NCBI GenBank assembly: GCA_903935355.1
Contig: CAIZRK010000007.1
Location: 1-54,146 of the forward strand
Length of the DNA: 54,146 nucleotides
Origin: an uncultured beta proteobacterium
Lineage (GTDB): Bacteria; Pseudomonadota; Gammaproteobacteria; Burkholderiales; Burkholderiaceae
Reading direction: 5' to 3'
Each line of letters opens with the position of its first letter. Positions within the stretch are counted from its first letter, which is position 1. The position numbers and the translations under genes were made by a program. The notes below the pieces were generated by a model, which worked only from the letters and a program-made list of their open reading frames with translations, did not search any database and had not been told where the DNA came from. Positions 17,330 through 25,425 of this stretch are shown here, piece by piece.

Positions 17330-18271
17330 ATGAGTACGGACGATTTTGCAGAAATTTTGATGGCGCAGCCTCGCGGTTTTTGCGCCGGAGTAGATCGCGC
17401 AATTAATATTGTCAATGAGGCGCTGATTCGTTTTGGTGAGCCCATTTATGTGCGCCATGAAATTGTGCATAACGCTTATGTAGTGAATGAATTGCGTGAA
17501 AAAGGTGCCATATTTGTTGAAGAGTTAGATGAGGTTCCTAAGGGTGGAATCGTAGTATTTAGTGCCCATGGGGTCTCTCAAGAGGTCCGTAAAGATGCTC
17601 AGGAGAGGGGTCTGCAGGTTTATGACGCTACTTGCCCTTTGGTGACTAAAGTCCATTTTGAAGTGGTCAAGATGTGCAAAGACGGCTTTACTGTTTTGAT
17701 GATTGGGCATAAGGGGCATCCAGAAGTAGAGGGCACTATGGGCCAAGTGAAGGAGGGCGTCTTTCTGATTGAAAAGATTGCGGATGTTGAGTGTCTGCCT
17801 TTTGCTGCCGATGAAAAAATTGCCTTCGTTACTCAAACCACACTCTCCGTTGATGAAACTAAAGAAATTGTCGATGCATTGATGAGGAAATTCCCGAACA
17901 TTGTTCAGCCTCGCAAGCAAGATATTTGTTATGCCACTCAAAATCGCCAAGATGCTGTGAAATTTATGGCGCCTCAAGTAGAAGTCGTTATTGTGGTGGG
18001 AAGTAAGGCAAGCTCGAACTCGAATCGCTTGCGGGAATTGGCTGAAAAATTAGGCGTACCTGCCTACATGGTCGATTCACCAGAACAGTTGCAATCCCAA
18101 TGGTTTGAAGGTAAAAAACGAGTTGGACTAACTGCGGGAGCCTCTGCTCCTGAAAGTCTAGCCCAAGCTATCGTAGCGAAGATTCAGGAGTTTGGACCGC
18201 GCAGTATTCGCAATTTAGAAGGGGTGGTTGAAGACATCACCTTCTCCTTGCCCAAGAACTTAGTTGATTAA
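17330..18271 (+). CDS. ispH: 4-hydroxy-3-methylbut-2-enyl diphosphate reductase
   Basis: This 313-residue iron-sulfur enzyme performs the last step of the MEP pathway, making IPP and DMAPP. The cluster cysteines are in [22 protein letters not shown] and [11 protein letters not shown]. The substrate-binding histidines are in RHEIVHN and SAHGVS, and [11 protein letters not shown] and [13 protein letters not shown] are also present. It is probably co-transcribed with slpA. It converges on argD with 17 bases between stops. It works in the same pathway as dxs and ispA further along the window. Confidence 0.97.
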   Translation: MSTDDFAEILMAQPRGFCAGVDRAINIVNEALIRFGEPIYVRHEIVHNAYVVNELREKGAIFVEELDEVPKGGIVVFSAHGVSQEVRKDAQERGLQVYDATCPLVTKVHFEVVKMCKDGFTVLMIGHKGHPEVEGTMGQVKEGVFLIEKIADVECLPFAADEKIAFVTQTTLSVDETKEIVDALMRKFPNIVQPRKQDICYATQNRQDAVKFMAPQVEVVIVVGSKASSNSNRLRELAEKLGVPAYMVDSPEQLQSQWFEGKKRVGLTAGASAPESLAQAIVAKIQEFGPRSIRNLEGVVEDITFSLPKNLVD

Positions 18272-18288
18272 CTAGATCAGCTTGTCAA

Positions 18289-19482
18289 CTAAATCACTTG
18301 CTTAAGCAAGTCCCGCAAAATATTGCACATCTGACGAATCTCATCTTCGCTGACATTCAGGGCTGGCATAAAGCGCAATAGATTGGGTCTAGGAGAATTA
18401 ATCAACAGACCTTCAGGATTACGATCGCGCGCTAGCTCTACTAAGTTGGGGCCAATGTCCTTACTGAGCATGAGGGCACGCAATAAGCCTTCCCCACGTT
18501 CGCCTTCTAAGTGAAATTCTTGGGAGATGCTAAGCAGTTCCTCGCTAAGTAATTGCCCTTTTGTGCGCACTGATTCTAGAAAACCCGGAGCTAAGAGTTG
18601 TTCAATGACGCTGATTCCTACTGCGGTCGTTAACGGATTGCCGTTATAAGTCCCACCTTGATCGCCTGGAACAAAACAAGCTACGGCTTCAGTAGCCATG
18701 AGTGCGGCTAGCGGCACACCACCACCAATGCCCTTGCCCAAAGTCATGATATCTGGCTCAATGCCATAGTGTTGGTAAGCAAAGAGAGTACCAGTGCGGC
18801 CACACCCTGCTTGTACTTCATCAACAATTAAAAGAATATTATTTTCTTTGGTGAACTGCCGCAAGCTTTGCATAAATTCCTTAGTTACCGGAATAACGCC
18901 GCCTTCACCTTGGACGGGCTCTAACATCACTGCCACTGTTTTATCAGTCACCAGTTTCTTAACAGACTCTAAATCATTTAAATCTGCTTTTGGAAAGCCG
19001 GGCACTTGCGGAGCAAACATGGTGTCCCAGCCAGGTTTACCGGAGGCGCTCATTGTTGCCAAGGTACGACCATGAAAACTATGATCAAAAGTAATGATCT
19101 CAAATGCACCTGATTTATTCAGCTGCCCCCACTTGCGGGCTAATTTAAGAGCACCTTCATTTGCCTCTGCGCCACTATTGGCAAAAAATACTTTGTCAAA
19201 GCAACTATTTTCTGTCAGTAAATTAGACAGATGAATCATGGGCTCGTTATAAAAGGCGGGGCTAGGATTAATCAGTTTTTTTGCTTGTGCATTAAGTGCT
19301 GCAATCATTCCAGGATTACAGTGCCCTAGACAGTTCACGGCCCAGCCTTGCAAGAAATCTAAATAGCGTTTGCCATTGTTATCCGTTAACCAAGACCCTT
19401 TGCCCTCAACCATGACTAATTCAGGGCGCGGAGTAATAAACATCACTGAGTGTGCATCTACGTTGGAAATGGACTTATTCAT
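18289..19482 (-). CDS. argD: Acetylornithine aminotransferase
   Basis: This 397-residue class III PLP-dependent aminotransferase transfers an amino group between N-acetylornithine and 2-oxoglutarate in arginine synthesis. Features seen are GWAVNCLGHCNPGM, FANSGAEANEGALKLARKW, FDHSFHGRTLATMSASGKP, the PLP-contacting Asp in LLIVDEVQAGCGRTG and the Schiff-base lysine in TLGKGIGGGVPLAA. ATG 19482 is the start; an in-frame TTG four codons upstream is possible. The gene follows the FNR-type gene on the same strand after 34 bases. Paralogues using succinylornithine or GABA exist, but the sequence reads best as ArgD. Confidence 0.9.
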   Translation of the reverse strand: MNKSISNVDAHSVMFITPRPELVMVEGKGSWLTDNNGKRYLDFLQGWAVNCLGHCNPGMIAALNAQAKKLINPSPAFYNEPMIHLSNLLTENSCFDKVFFANSGAEANEGALKLARKWGQLNKSGAFEIITFDHSFHGRTLATMSASGKPGWDTMFAPQVPGFPKADLNDLESVKKLVTDKTVAVMLEPVQGEGGVIPVTKEFMQSLRQFTKENNILLIVDEVQAGCGRTGTLFAYQHYGIEPDIMTLGKGIGGGVPLAALMATEAVACFVPGDQGGTYNGNPLTTAVGISVIEQLLAPGFLESVRTKGQLLSEELLSISQEFHLEGERGEGLLRALMLSKDIGPNLVELARDRNPEGLLINSPRPNLLRFMPALNVSEDEIRQMCNILRDLLKQVI

Positions 19483-19516
19483 AATTAAGGGCAAAAGTAA
19501 GTTTCTATTATCATGC

Positions 19517-20554
19517 TTAGTTCGCTAAATCTGCAGCGCTAGTAAAGGAGTCGGCAAAGAATTCTTCCTCGGGCAAATGACACTGTGATGAAAAATCTTG
19601 GCGAGCGGCATTGACCATGACTGGTGCGCCACAGGCATAGACTTGGAAGCCCTTCATATCTGGATGATCTGCCATGACTGCAAGATGTACAAAGCCAGTA
19701 CGCCCAGACCAAAAGTCCTTTGGGGAAGCATCAGAAATCACTGGAATGTAGGTCAAGTTTGGCATTTCTGAAGCCCAGGTTTGGCAAAGAGCATTGAAGT
19801 AGAGATCACTTGGGCAACGACCCCCCCAATAAAGGTGGATAGGTCGATTACTTTTCTTTGCTTGCATTTGCTCAATGATTGACTTAATAGGGGCAAAGCC
19901 TGTCCCAGCGGCAACAAAAATAATGGGTTTTTTAGAATCTTCTCTTAAGAAAAAGCTCCCTAGGGGACCTTCAAAGCGCAAAATATCCTTTTCCTTGAGT
20001 GAGGGCTCTTTAGCCCCAAAGACAAAATCGGTGAACAGGCCACCTGATAAATGGCGGATATGGAGTTCTAATGGGCCTTCCTGACCGGGTGCATTAGCAA
20101 GAGAATAGGCGCGACGCTGACCATCTTTTAACAAAAGCTCGATATATTGACCAGCCAGAAACTGAAAGCGTTCTGAGGCAGGTAATTGGAGCTTCAGGAT
20201 GGCTACATCACTACTAGGATTGGTAATGGCATTGACACGGCAGGGAACTTTACGAATGGCAATATCACCGGCACCTTGTACTTCTCGTGCCTGTATGAGT
20301 AAGTCGGATTGTGGATAAGCGCAGCAAAATAAAGTAGCTCCGGCTTTTTCATCAGCTGCGCTCAGGGCACTTTCGCTATGCTCGCCATGGGTTACTTGAC
20401 CCTCAAGAACCTTGCCCTTACAAGATCCACAGGCACCATTTTTACATCCATAGGGCAAGTTAATTCCCTGATGAAGGGCTGCCTCAAGGAGGGTTTCATC
20501 TGTGCCAACGGTAAATTGTTTGCCGCTCAATTTGAGCGTGACTTGGTAAGACAC
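19517..20554 (-). CDS. 2Fe-2S ferredoxin / ferredoxin-NADP reductase fusion (CDP-6-deoxy-glucoseen reductase-like)
   Basis: This 345-residue electron-transfer protein has an N-terminal plant-type ferredoxin domain with PYGCKNGACGSCKGKV plus a fourth cysteine in TLFCC. It is followed by an FAD domain (RAYSLANAP) and an NAD(P)H domain (FVAAGTGFAPIKSII, then VYACGAPVMV). Such proteins reduce an oxygenase or dehydratase partner, and this length and order match those annotated as AscD/E3-like. I see no deoxysugar genes here, so the partner is unknown. The start is set at GTG 20554: AAGGA lies at proper distance (6 bases) from it, whereas it abuts the ATG at 20560. Confidence 0.8.
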   Translation of the reverse strand: MSYQVTLKLSGKQFTVGTDETLLEAALHQGINLPYGCKNGACGSCKGKVLEGQVTHGEHSESALSAADEKAGATLFCCAYPQSDLLIQAREVQGAGDIAIRKVPCRVNAITNPSSDVAILKLQLPASERFQFLAGQYIELLLKDGQRRAYSLANAPGQEGPLELHIRHLSGGLFTDFVFGAKEPSLKEKDILRFEGPLGSFFLREDSKKPIIFVAAGTGFAPIKSIIEQMQAKKSNRPIHLYWGGRCPSDLYFNALCQTWASEMPNLTYIPVISDASPKDFWSGRTGFVHLAVMADHPDMKGFQVYACGAPVMVNAARQDFSSQCHLPEEEFFADSFTSAADLAN

Positions 20555-20590
20555 TCTCATTCCTTTCAATAAATCGTTACGATGTGATTT

Positions 20591-21496
20591 ATGCAATCTT
20601 TTAATAAACCTCGAATCTTGATCATTGGCTGCGGCGATATTGGTCTGCGCATCGCCAAACAACTTTCATCAAAGTATCGAGTTTTTGCCTTAACTTCCCA
20701 AAAAAGCCGTTTTCAGGAGCTAAGGGGGGTTGGCGCAATTCCTGTTTTGGGGGATCTGGATAAGCCCGATAGCTTGTGGCGCATCAGTGGTTTAGCACAA
20801 ATCGTGATTCACTTGGCACCACCCCAAAATTCAGGTCATCATGATTGCCGAACCCGTAACCTATTACGAATTTTAGCCCAAGGCTCCGATATGGTCAGGC
20901 GCCTGATCTATGTAAGCACTACAGGTGTGTATGGGGACCATCAGGGTGCTCAGGTATCTGAGATCACACCGGTTAATCCCCAAAGCGAACGGGCAAAGCG
21001 AAGGGTCGATGCAGAGCGGGCTTTGCGTTTATGGGCGCCAGCTCATGGCGTAGTCTTAACTATTTTACGTGTCCCAGGCATATATGCGCATGATCGGTTA
21101 CCGGTAGAACGCATTTTGGCGGGAACTCCAGCCTTAGCACCAAGCGAGGATGCTTACTCTAATCATATCCATAGCGAAGATTTAGCTAGACTTGTTTGTG
21201 CAGCGGTGTATCACGGTAAACCTCAGCGCATTATTAACACTTGTGATGGAAGGGAATCCAAAATGGGAGACTATTTTGATGAGGTAGCCGATGCTTTTGG
21301 ATTGGCTCGCCCACCAAGATTGCCAGCTGTGGAGCTTAAAAAAATCGTCTCTCCAATGCTATGGTCTTTTATGCGGGAATCTCGGCGGGTAAACAATGAT
21401 CGCCTGTCAGAACTAAAAATACCGCTACGCTACCCCAGCGTGGGACATTTTCTAAAAACTATTTCCAAGAATCTTTCAGGCCAACCGCACGGTTAA
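20591..21496 (+). CDS. Atypical NAD(P)-dependent epimerase/SDR (YeeZ-like)
   Basis: This 301-residue protein has a Rossmann fold with the N-terminal glycine motif ILIIGCGDIGLRIAKQL and the SDR segments GDLDKPDSLWRI, IVIHLAPP and LIYVSTTGVYGD. At the usual catalytic Tyr-x3-Lys position I read S-E-R-A-K, so the active-site tyrosine appears to be missing, as in atypical SDRs of the YeeZ group; substrate and reaction are unknown. It starts divergently from the reductase gene. Its last 38 bases overlap the 3' end of glnS on the opposite strand. A TACGAT (4 of 6) seven bases before the ATG is a weak possible -10. Confidence 0.8.
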   Translation: MQSFNKPRILIIGCGDIGLRIAKQLSSKYRVFALTSQKSRFQELRGVGAIPVLGDLDKPDSLWRISGLAQIVIHLAPPQNSGHHDCRTRNLLRILAQGSDMVRRLIYVSTTGVYGDHQGAQVSEITPVNPQSERAKRRVDAERALRLWAPAHGVVLTILRVPGIYAHDRLPVERILAGTPALAPSEDAYSNHIHSEDLARLVCAAVYHGKPQRIINTCDGRESKMGDYFDEVADAFGLARPPRLPAVELKKIVSPMLWSFMRESRRVNNDRLSELKIPLRYPSVGHFLKTISKNLSGQPHG

Positions 21497-23231
21497 ATAC
21501 GGGCTTGCCAGGAGTTGAATCATTTTGGTCGGCCACAAAATAGCCGTGTCGTTCGAACTGAAAACGATCTTCAGCTTGAGCATCTTTCATGCAGGGCTCT
21601 AAGTACGCAGTAATGGTTTTTTTGGAGTGGGGGTTAATCGCCGCCAAGAAATTTTTATCACCACTATCGGGGTGTGGGTCATTAAAGAGGTGGTCATACA
21701 GGCGGATCTCTGCTAGGACTGCTTCAGCAGCGCTGACCCAATGAATATTCCCTTTAACTTTGTAATTGTTTGAGCCAGCTGTCCCACTTTTGCTATCGGG
21801 AAAATAGCTTGCGTTTACTTGGATCACATTACCAGCAGTATCGACTTCATAGCCAGTGCATTCAATTACAAAGCCATGACGTAATCGCACTCGCCCCCCA
21901 GCTTGATCGCCAATGGGTGGATAAAGTCTAAAGAAACCTTTGATAGGTTCTTGCATAAAATCATCCGCCTCAATCCATAACTCGCGGGTGAAATGAAACT
22001 CACGGGTGCCAAGTTCAAGATGGTGTGGATGACGTGGCGCCGAGCAGGGTTCACTAGCAGAAGCAGCAAAATTTTCAATCACAAGCTTGAGCGGTTTAAG
22101 CACGGCTGTGGCGCGCGGCGCTCTAGCCTCAAGATCGTCGCGAAGAGCCTGCTCTAGGGTACTCATGTCAATCCAGCTATCGGCTTTAGATACGCCAATC
22201 CGCTCACAAAAAAGGCGAATACTTTCAGGGGTATATCCCCTGCGACGAATGCCTACTATGGTTGGCATACGGGGATCATCCCAGCCCGAGACCTGTTTTT
22301 CTTCTACCAATTGCAATAGCTTGCGCTTACTAGTGATGGTGTAAGTGAGGTTCAGGCGTGCGAATTCGTATTGGTGAGGCAGGGGGTCTTTAAAGACCCC
22401 AGCCTCTTTTAATGAATTTACAATCCAGTCGTATAGTGGGCGATTATTTTCAAACTCTAAAGTGCAAATAGAATGAGAAACATTTTCAAGGGCATCTGAT
22501 ATGCAGTGTGTGAAATCATATAAAGGATAGATACACCACTTTTCGCCGGTACGATGATGTTCGGTATGGCGTATCCGATAGACCACCGGATCGCGCATCA
22601 CTATATTAGGGTGCGCCATATCAATCTTCAAGCGTAAAACATGTTTCCCATCGGGGTATTTGCCATCTTGCATCTCACGAAATAGGGTGAGATTTTCCTC
22701 GGCGGTGCGCTCGCGATAAGGGCTGTTTTTTCCAGCTTGTGCAAAGTTACCGCGATGGGTATGAATATCTTCTGCACTTTGACTATCCACATAGGCTTTA
22801 CCATCCTGAATCAGGATTTGTGCGAATTCGTAGAGTTGGTCAAAGTAGTCGCTCGCGTGATAAAGATGAGTGCCCCAATCAAAACCAAGCCATTTGACTG
22901 CATCCAAAATGCTCTCGGCGTATTCCACATCCTCTTTTACTGGATTAGTATCGTCTAGGCGCATATTGCAGCGTGCACCACCAGCTAGCTTGTTGTAGTC
23001 ACTTGCTAAGCCAAAGTTTAGGCAGATACTTTTGGCATGACCAATGTGCAGATAGCCATTAGGTTCAGGCGGAAAGCGAGTAATGATTGACGGAATTACC
23101 TCATTAGCTAAATTGGTGCGCTGAGAAAAAGCGCCACTAGCTAAGTCGTGATCAATGATCTGACGTAAAAAATTGGAGGGCTCAGCAACTACGCTAGTGG
23201 GATTTTTGGATGGTTTGCTATCTTGGGACAT
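21459..23231 (-). CDS. glnS: Glutaminyl-tRNA synthetase
   Basis: This 590-residue class Ib synthetase charges tRNA-Gln directly. Its HIGH box is PPEPNGYLHIGHAKSI and the KMSKS equivalent is LTYTITSKRKL. The MRLDDTNP and RFPPEPNG segments separate it from glutamyl-tRNA synthetases. A C-terminal two-barrel anticodon-binding region follows (FHFTRELWIEADDF, VIECTGYEVD). Its 3' end overlaps the SDR gene tail to tail. A minus-strand TACAAT ends six bases before its ATG, predicting a leaderless message, and a terminator isolates it from tctA upstream. Confidence 0.96.
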   Translation of the reverse strand: MSQDSKPSKNPTSVVAEPSNFLRQIIDHDLASGAFSQRTNLANEVIPSIITRFPPEPNGYLHIGHAKSICLNFGLASDYNKLAGGARCNMRLDDTNPVKEDVEYAESILDAVKWLGFDWGTHLYHASDYFDQLYEFAQILIQDGKAYVDSQSAEDIHTHRGNFAQAGKNSPYRERTAEENLTLFREMQDGKYPDGKHVLRLKIDMAHPNIVMRDPVVYRIRHTEHHRTGEKWCIYPLYDFTHCISDALENVSHSICTLEFENNRPLYDWIVNSLKEAGVFKDPLPHQYEFARLNLTYTITSKRKLLQLVEEKQVSGWDDPRMPTIVGIRRRGYTPESIRLFCERIGVSKADSWIDMSTLEQALRDDLEARAPRATAVLKPLKLVIENFAASASEPCSAPRHPHHLELGTREFHFTRELWIEADDFMQEPIKGFFRLYPPIGDQAGGRVRLRHGFVIECTGYEVDTAGNVIQVNASYFPDSKSGTAGSNNYKVKGNIHWVSAAEAVLAEIRLYDHLFNDPHPDSGDKNFLAAINPHSKKTITAYLEPCMKDAQAEDRFQFERHGYFVADQNDSTPGKPVFNRAVGLKDSWK

Positions 23232-23237
23232 GCCGTT

Positions 23238-23243
23238 ATTGTA
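23238..23243 (-). promoter_or_regulatory. Candidate -10 of glnS, abutting the start codon
   Basis: TACAAT on the minus strand (23243 to 23238, 5 of 6) is followed by six bases and the glnS ATG (23231). No Shine-Dalgarno is visible and the -35 is weak. It lies just after the tctA terminator, so glnS needs its own promoter here. Confidence 0.4.
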
Positions 23244-23265
23244 GAGAAAACCGCGTCCCCTAATG

Positions 23266-23292
23266 AAAAAGCCCGCAGGATCGCTGCGGGCT
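23266..23292 (-). terminator. Rho-independent terminator after tctA
   Basis: On the minus strand an 8-bp stem GCCCGCAG-CGATC-CTGCGGGC is followed by TTTTT. It lies 24 bases after the tctA stop and before glnS. Confidence 0.88.
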
Positions 23293-23315
23293 TGTTGCTA
23301 GGAGCTAACCAAGAG

Positions 23316-24821
23316 TTAATCCTCTTCAGCAAAAGCTTCTTCACGGGTTTTCTTGACCGCTGGTAAAGCGACTATCACGATTAATAGGGCTGCTGCGATG
23401 AGTAGTCCTAAGGATAGAGGGCGGGTAATGAAGGTGGTGAAGTCACCACGGGACAAAAGTAAAGCACGGCGGAAGTTCTCTTCCATCATTGGCCCAAGCA
23501 CGAATCCTAAAAGCAAAGGAGGAGGCTCGCACCCTAGCTTAAAGAATAAATAACCAATTAAACCAAAGGCTGCAGTGACATAGACATCAAATACCGTGTT
23601 GTTCACGGTGTAAACGCCAATACAGCAGAACACTAAAATGGCTGGGTAGAGAAAGCGGTAAGGAATCTTTAACAGCTTTACCCAAATACCAATGAGTGGC
23701 AAGTTCAACAGGATTAGCATCACGTTGCCAATCCACATAGAAGCAATCAAGCCCCAGAACAAGGCTGGATTGCTGGTCATCACCTGTGGACCAGGTTGAA
23801 TATTATGGATAGTCATTGCACCGACCATCAAGGCCATAACAGCATTGGGTGGGATGCCTAGGGTTAGCAAGGGAATAAATGAGGTTTGAGCTGCGGCATT
23901 ATTAGCAGCCTCAGGACCGGCTACCCCTTCAATTGCACCTTTACCAAATTCATGGCTGTATTTGGAGGATTTTTTCTCAACAGAGTAGGCACCAAAAGCA
24001 GCTAAAGCAGCACCACCACCGGGCAAGATCCCTAAAACAGAGCCAATAGTGGTACCCCGCAATATCGAGGGAATCATGCGCTTTAAGTCCTGCTTAGTAG
24101 GCATCATGGTGGTCATCTTGTTGAGGAAGCCCTCATCATCACCCGTCTTTTCAAGGTTACCCATGATCTCAGCAAAACCAAATACACCCATGGCAACGCT
24201 AACAAAACCAATGCCATCGCTTAACTCTGGAATATCGAACGCATAGCGAGAGACACCAGAGTTCACATCGGTACCGATCAAGCCCATTAAGAGGCCAAGA
24301 ATAATCATGCCAATCGCTTTAATCAATGATCCAGAAGCTAAAACTACAGCACCAATTAACCCTAAAACCATTAGGGAGAAGTATTCAGCAGGACCGAATT
24401 TGAAAGCCAGTTCTGAGAGGGGTGCAGCAAAAGCAGCTAAAACTAGAGTAGCAACACAGCCTGCAAAGAATGAACCCATGCCGGCAGTAAATAGGGCCAC
24501 GCCCGCTCGACCGTTACGAGCCATTTGGTAACCATCAATCGCCGTTACCACCGAGGACGTCTCTCCTGGAATATTGAGCAAAATGGCAGTAGTAGAGCCG
24601 CCGTACTGCGAGCCATAATAAATACCGGCTAACATAATCAAGGCGGCAATCGGAGGTAATGCATAAGTTGCTGGCAATAACATCGCAATGGTTGCAATGG
24701 GGCCAAGACCAGGTAAAACGCCTATCAAGGTTCCCAAGATGCAACCAATAAAGCAGTAGAGGAGGTTTTGTAAGGTAAAGGCGGTTTCAAAACCGAGGGA
24801 TAAATTAGCAAATAAGTCCAT
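23316..24821 (-). CDS. tctA: Tripartite tricarboxylate transporter, large membrane subunit TctA
   Basis: This 501-residue integral membrane protein has about a dozen hydrophobic segments. The family signatures are GTLIGVLPGLGPIATIAMLL near the N-terminus, GGSTTAILLNIPGETSSVVT and, in the second half, GILPGGGAALAAFGAY and EAANNAAAQTSFIPLLTLGI. TctA forms the channel of a sodium-coupled carboxylate uptake system with TctB and a periplasmic TctC receptor. It follows tctB by 17 bases. No tctC lies in the window, so the substrate cannot be inferred. Confidence 0.93.
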   Translation of the reverse strand: MDLFANLSLGFETAFTLQNLLYCFIGCILGTLIGVLPGLGPIATIAMLLPATYALPPIAALIMLAGIYYGSQYGGSTTAILLNIPGETSSVVTAIDGYQMARNGRAGVALFTAGMGSFFAGCVATLVLAAFAAPLSELAFKFGPAEYFSLMVLGLIGAVVLASGSLIKAIGMIILGLLMGLIGTDVNSGVSRYAFDIPELSDGIGFVSVAMGVFGFAEIMGNLEKTGDDEGFLNKMTTMMPTKQDLKRMIPSILRGTTIGSVLGILPGGGAALAAFGAYSVEKKSSKYSHEFGKGAIEGVAGPEAANNAAAQTSFIPLLTLGIPPNAVMALMVGAMTIHNIQPGPQVMTSNPALFWGLIASMWIGNVMLILLNLPLIGIWVKLLKIPYRFLYPAILVFCCIGVYTVNNTVFDVYVTAAFGLIGYLFFKLGCEPPPLLLGFVLGPMMEENFRRALLLSRGDFTTFITRPLSLGLLIAAALLIVIVALPAVKKTREEAFAEED

Positions 24822-24838
24822 TTTTTTATCTCAGTTTC

Positions 24839-25300
24839 TTATTGTTGTAAAAATACTGGTAAGAGTGGGAACTGAAGCTTAAGGCCCAATACAAAGACGG
24901 AGTAAGTAAAGGTAACTAAAAAGGCGGCATTGATTGCTGTGCCCTTCCAAGTAAATTCTTTACTGGCGCTAGCAGCTACAAACACTAGAACTACTACGGC
25001 TACTAGAAAACCCATTTTGGGGAGTAGAACCCCATACAAAACTACAGCGCCGGTAATCTGCGCCATAATTTTCCAATTAAACTTAGGAATAGACTCAATG
25101 GTGGCTTTTGCACCCAAGGACTTAATCAATATGAAAAGTCCCAGCAGGGTCATGAGAATGCCTAAGTAGAAGGGGAAGTAGCCTGGCCCCATTTTTGCTG
25201 CAGTACCCATAGGGTATTGGGTTGCTACGATGGTAAAGAAGAGTCCAATGACCATGTACATGATCCCGGCCCCAAAATCCCGTTGATTGCGAATTTTCAA
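24839..25300 (-). CDS. tctB: Tripartite tricarboxylate transporter, small membrane subunit TctB
   Basis: This 153-residue protein has four hydrophobic segments and the TctB-type sequence MGPGYFPFYLGILMTLLGL. It partners TctA in the membrane. The start codon is TTG (25298-25300) with a strong AAGGAG site six bases upstream; the next ATG would remove the first membrane helix. It diverges from alaS across 125 bases. Confidence 0.9.
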   Translation of the reverse strand: MKIRNQRDFGAGIMYMVIGLFFTIVATQYPMGTAAKMGPGYFPFYLGILMTLLGLFILIKSLGAKATIESIPKFNWKIMAQITGAVVLYGVLLPKMGFLVAVVVLVFVAASASKEFTWKGTAINAAFLVTFTYSVFVLGLKLQFPLLPVFLQQ

Positions 25301-25389
25301 GTGCTGCTCCTTATTTATCGACCATCATGCCGATTTATCTATTGGTGTTACGGAATTGTATGACAGGACGGTGATCATTTGACTAGGGT

Positions 25390-25418
25390 TTGCCCTTGAG
25401 TAGTGCCAATGCGATAAT
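25390..25418 (+). promoter_or_regulatory. alaS promoter (TTGCCC-N17-TGC-GATAAT) abutting the start codon
   Basis: The -35 TTGCCC (4 of 6) is at 25390-25395 and the -10 GATAAT (5 of 6) at 25413-25418, with exactly 17 bp between and an extended -10 TGC at 25410-25412. The -10 ends seven bases before the alaS ATG at 25426, so transcription should begin at or beside the start codon. No Shine-Dalgarno is present. Confidence 0.6.
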
Positions 25419-25425
25419 TGTCATC

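Noticed and set aside
25390..25425. TTG-initiated 12-residue extension of alaS
   Set aside because: The stretch forms the promoter and the family N-terminus begins at the ATG 25426.
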